DNA of 20,806 nt, from positions 1-20,806 of the forward strand of contig JAIXMF010000248.1 in NCBI GenBank assembly GCA_025201365.1, written 5' to 3'. This DNA is from Syncephalis plumigaleata. Its lineage: Eukaryota; Zoopagomycota; Zoopagomycetes; Zoopagales; Piptocephalidaceae. The notes beneath the pieces were generated by a model that was given only the letters and a program-made list of their open reading frames with translations, did not search any database and was not told where the DNA came from. The first letter of the stretch is position 1. Every line of letters begins with the position of its first letter. Below are positions 18,675-20,806 of the stretch, one piece after another. The translations under genes and the position numbers were made by a program.

Positions 18675-20806
18675 TTATGGTTCAAGTCGCTTAGGATCAC
18701 GCGGGAATAGAGATGACTTGCGAATGTTACCTAACGAGAGGAATAACATTAAAACACGCTCCAAACCTAATAAAAGTTAAACATGTATCATTAATACAAT
18801 TGTTGTCATTGTCATTATTATCCGTATCCTAATGCTTTTACTTACCAATACCGCCACCGGCATGTGGTGGTGTGCCATACTTGAATGCACTAATGTATGG
18901 TTCAATGGTGCTAGGGTCGACACCATGCTCGTCGGCACGTTGCTTCAAATATTCCGAATCGTGAATACGCTGAGCACCCGACATGATTTCCTCACCACGA
19001 ATGAAGAAATCATACGAGTTGGAATAGCCCTAGAATAGGTGTGGCTCGTTAGATAGCTCGATAGTGATTGTCACCAGTCTAACTTACTGGCATATTAGGA
19101 TCTGGCATCGTGTAGAATGGTCGTACTACCAATGGGAACTTGTCCAACATGTAAAAGTCAGTGTCGTATTTCTCCTTGACTAAACGCCGAGAAGACGTTC
19201 CGCCTCGGTGGACAAGTCGTCAAAGTCACCAATCTCATAGCCGGATTCACGCAATAGTGCATGCCTTCCGGGTAAGTTAGACACAATGTCTTGGGTAGAT
19301 ATTTCAATGGCTCGAATGGATGCTGACGATTGACCACGGCAATCTCACGAGCATAACGTTGGTTGAGACCATCGAAGATAAATACGAATAACTCGCCAAG
19401 TAGATCGAGCACCTAGTCATTTCATTAATGATGGTTAATTATGGATAGTATAATCGATCAAATAGACGACATACTTCATGATAATGCTCCTGGAATGCCA
19501 TCTCCAAATCGAGTCCTACGAATTCCGTCATATGACGATGCGTGTTGGAATCCTCGGCACGGAATACTAGATGTACAGGTAAAGTAGATCAATAATAATG
19601 CATTCTATGTGCCATCAAAAGCTTACCTGGTGCAATCTCGAATACACGATCGAAATCAGCACAATGGCCATTTGCTTATAGAATTGTGGCGATTGAGCCA
19701 AATAGGCAAAAGCTATGTGTAAATGATAGAATATGAATAATAAGACTATGCTATCTTTGTAATAGGCATGCTTACTCTTGAAGTAGCTAATCTTAAATAC
19801 GCTAGCGCCACTCTCGCTGGCTGCACCAAGAATCTTGGGCGAGTGTATTTCTACAAACTTATTTGCAATAGGAATTCACGGAATAACTCGCAAATACCCG
19901 ATTGAATACGGAAGATAGCTGGCCAGTGATGGTCTATGAAGCATGCATTGATTACTAATGCTATACTAGATTTACGTATGCACACTTACACGAAGATCAA
20001 CCACTCGATTATTGAGTCGTGTATCCAGATTGACTCGACTGAATTGATTATCCTCCTGATTAAGCACATCATTAGCATACAATCAAACAATCAATCAATA
20101 GCATTCTAGTATGAATTAGTACCTTTTCATACTCGGTATCAGGTCGTGAAGCATCTTCAATCGAGAATGGTAATTGTGGTGCAGCCTCACTCTCCACGAA
20201 TATGAAGAATATACGATGATTTAGTAAGCATTGCATTAGTTGACGAGTCAATCGATACATACCGATAGAATGTGCAATTCCACATCTTGTATTGTGCAAC
20301 TACGAATGGTTCGGGTGCCTTGTTGACCTTGGCCTCGATTAGCACGATCGATTCATTGGGAATGCTAATTGATGATGCAACTCCGATAAGCTTCCTATTA
20401 GTCTACTAATATAATGGTAAAGACCTACCCTACAGCAAACTTCAACATCTTCTTGCTGACACGCTCCTTATCGGTGATCAGCAATGCTTGCACGGTAGAA
20501 TACTGGGTGGCGCAATAGGAAGAAGCACATTTTGGCACCTTGATGTAGTTCATGATTAGTACATTACATTATCGAGTAATAGTGAAATGTCCTGTTCTTA
20601 TTTCCTTCTTGTACGTACCTGTTGGACGCGAGTGCTGTACACGAGCACGTATAAGGATCGTTTGTTCGGCAAGATCCGCCGAGATATCCTTGATGGCAGT
20701 ACGAACACGGCCTGCACACAAATGCATATATATGATTATCGAAATGAACATGGTTTATCATTATGTCATTCGCTTACCAGTGCGTTCTTGCGATTGATTC
20801 ATAGGC
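18675..20806 (-). CDS. DARS1: Cytosolic aspartyl-tRNA synthetase, 5' partial, with several one-base frameshifts
   Basis: The enzyme charges tRNA-Asp. Twelve exons are visible: complement(join(18675..18766, 18846..19029, 19088..19412, 19475..19566, 19627..19712, 19776..19933, 19990..20055, 20123..20191, 20263..20364, 20429..20538, 20619..20711, 20778..20806)). In order: the anticodon-binding OB fold ([22 protein letters not shown]), the hinge ([11 protein letters not shown]), the class II core with [10 protein letters not shown] (motif 1), [16 protein letters not shown] (motif 2), and GGGIGLERV (motif 3, split by an intron), ending [12 protein letters not shown]. Seven places need a one-base correction to stay in the family frame: near 19186, 19260, 19664, 19861, 19922, 20298 and 20507. 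All splice sites but one (the 20191 acceptor is weak) are intact and the protein is conserved on both sides of each break, so sequencing indels are more likely than a pseudogene. The N-terminus is outside the window. Confidence 0.9.

Overview
The window is nuclear DNA from an animal. Evidence: spliceosomal introns of about 50-130 nt; a Rabin8/GRAB-type Rab exchange factor; nuclear-encoded cytochrome c oxidase subunit 7C; cytosolic aspartyl-tRNA synthetase; and a cellular (QDE-1/EGO-1 class) RNA-dependent RNA polymerase. Animals that keep such an RdRP include nematodes, several chelicerates/mites and other small invertebrates. Dense gene packing and tiny introns suggest a compact genome. One intron looks like a perfect U12 AT-AC intron, which argues against Caenorhabditis (it lost the minor spliceosome). 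I cannot name the species.

Layout. 1-11596 is a near-perfect inverted repeat: left arm 1-5734, spacer of about 146 bp, right arm 5881-11596. Each arm carries one Rabin8-like gene, read outward from the centre (minus on the left, plus on the right), followed by the 5' end of the RdRP gene. The left arm is still matching at base 1, so the repeat probably continues outside the window. Each arm has one broken copy: the left RdRP fragment and the right Rabin8 copy each lack one base in a homopolymer, while the partner copy is open.

Right of the repeat is single-copy DNA: the complete RdRP gene (11106-16264, four exons, its first 491 bp lying in the right arm), an SRR1-like gene (16466-17810, seven exons), then two minus-strand genes, COX7C (18441-18056, complete) and cytosolic DARS (20806-18675, 5' end beyond the window). 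DARS needs seven one-base frame corrections although nearly all of its splice sites are intact.

The genes do not form a pathway; they look like ordinary housekeeping neighbours plus an RNA-silencing polymerase. The points of most interest are the palindrome and whether it is real, the AT-AC intron in the SRR1-like gene, and two successive GC-AG introns in the RdRP gene, the first directly after the catalytic motif. Arm differences and the DARS frameshifts are almost all single-base indels, which is what unpolished long-read sequence looks like, so apparent gene breakage here should be treated with suspicion.
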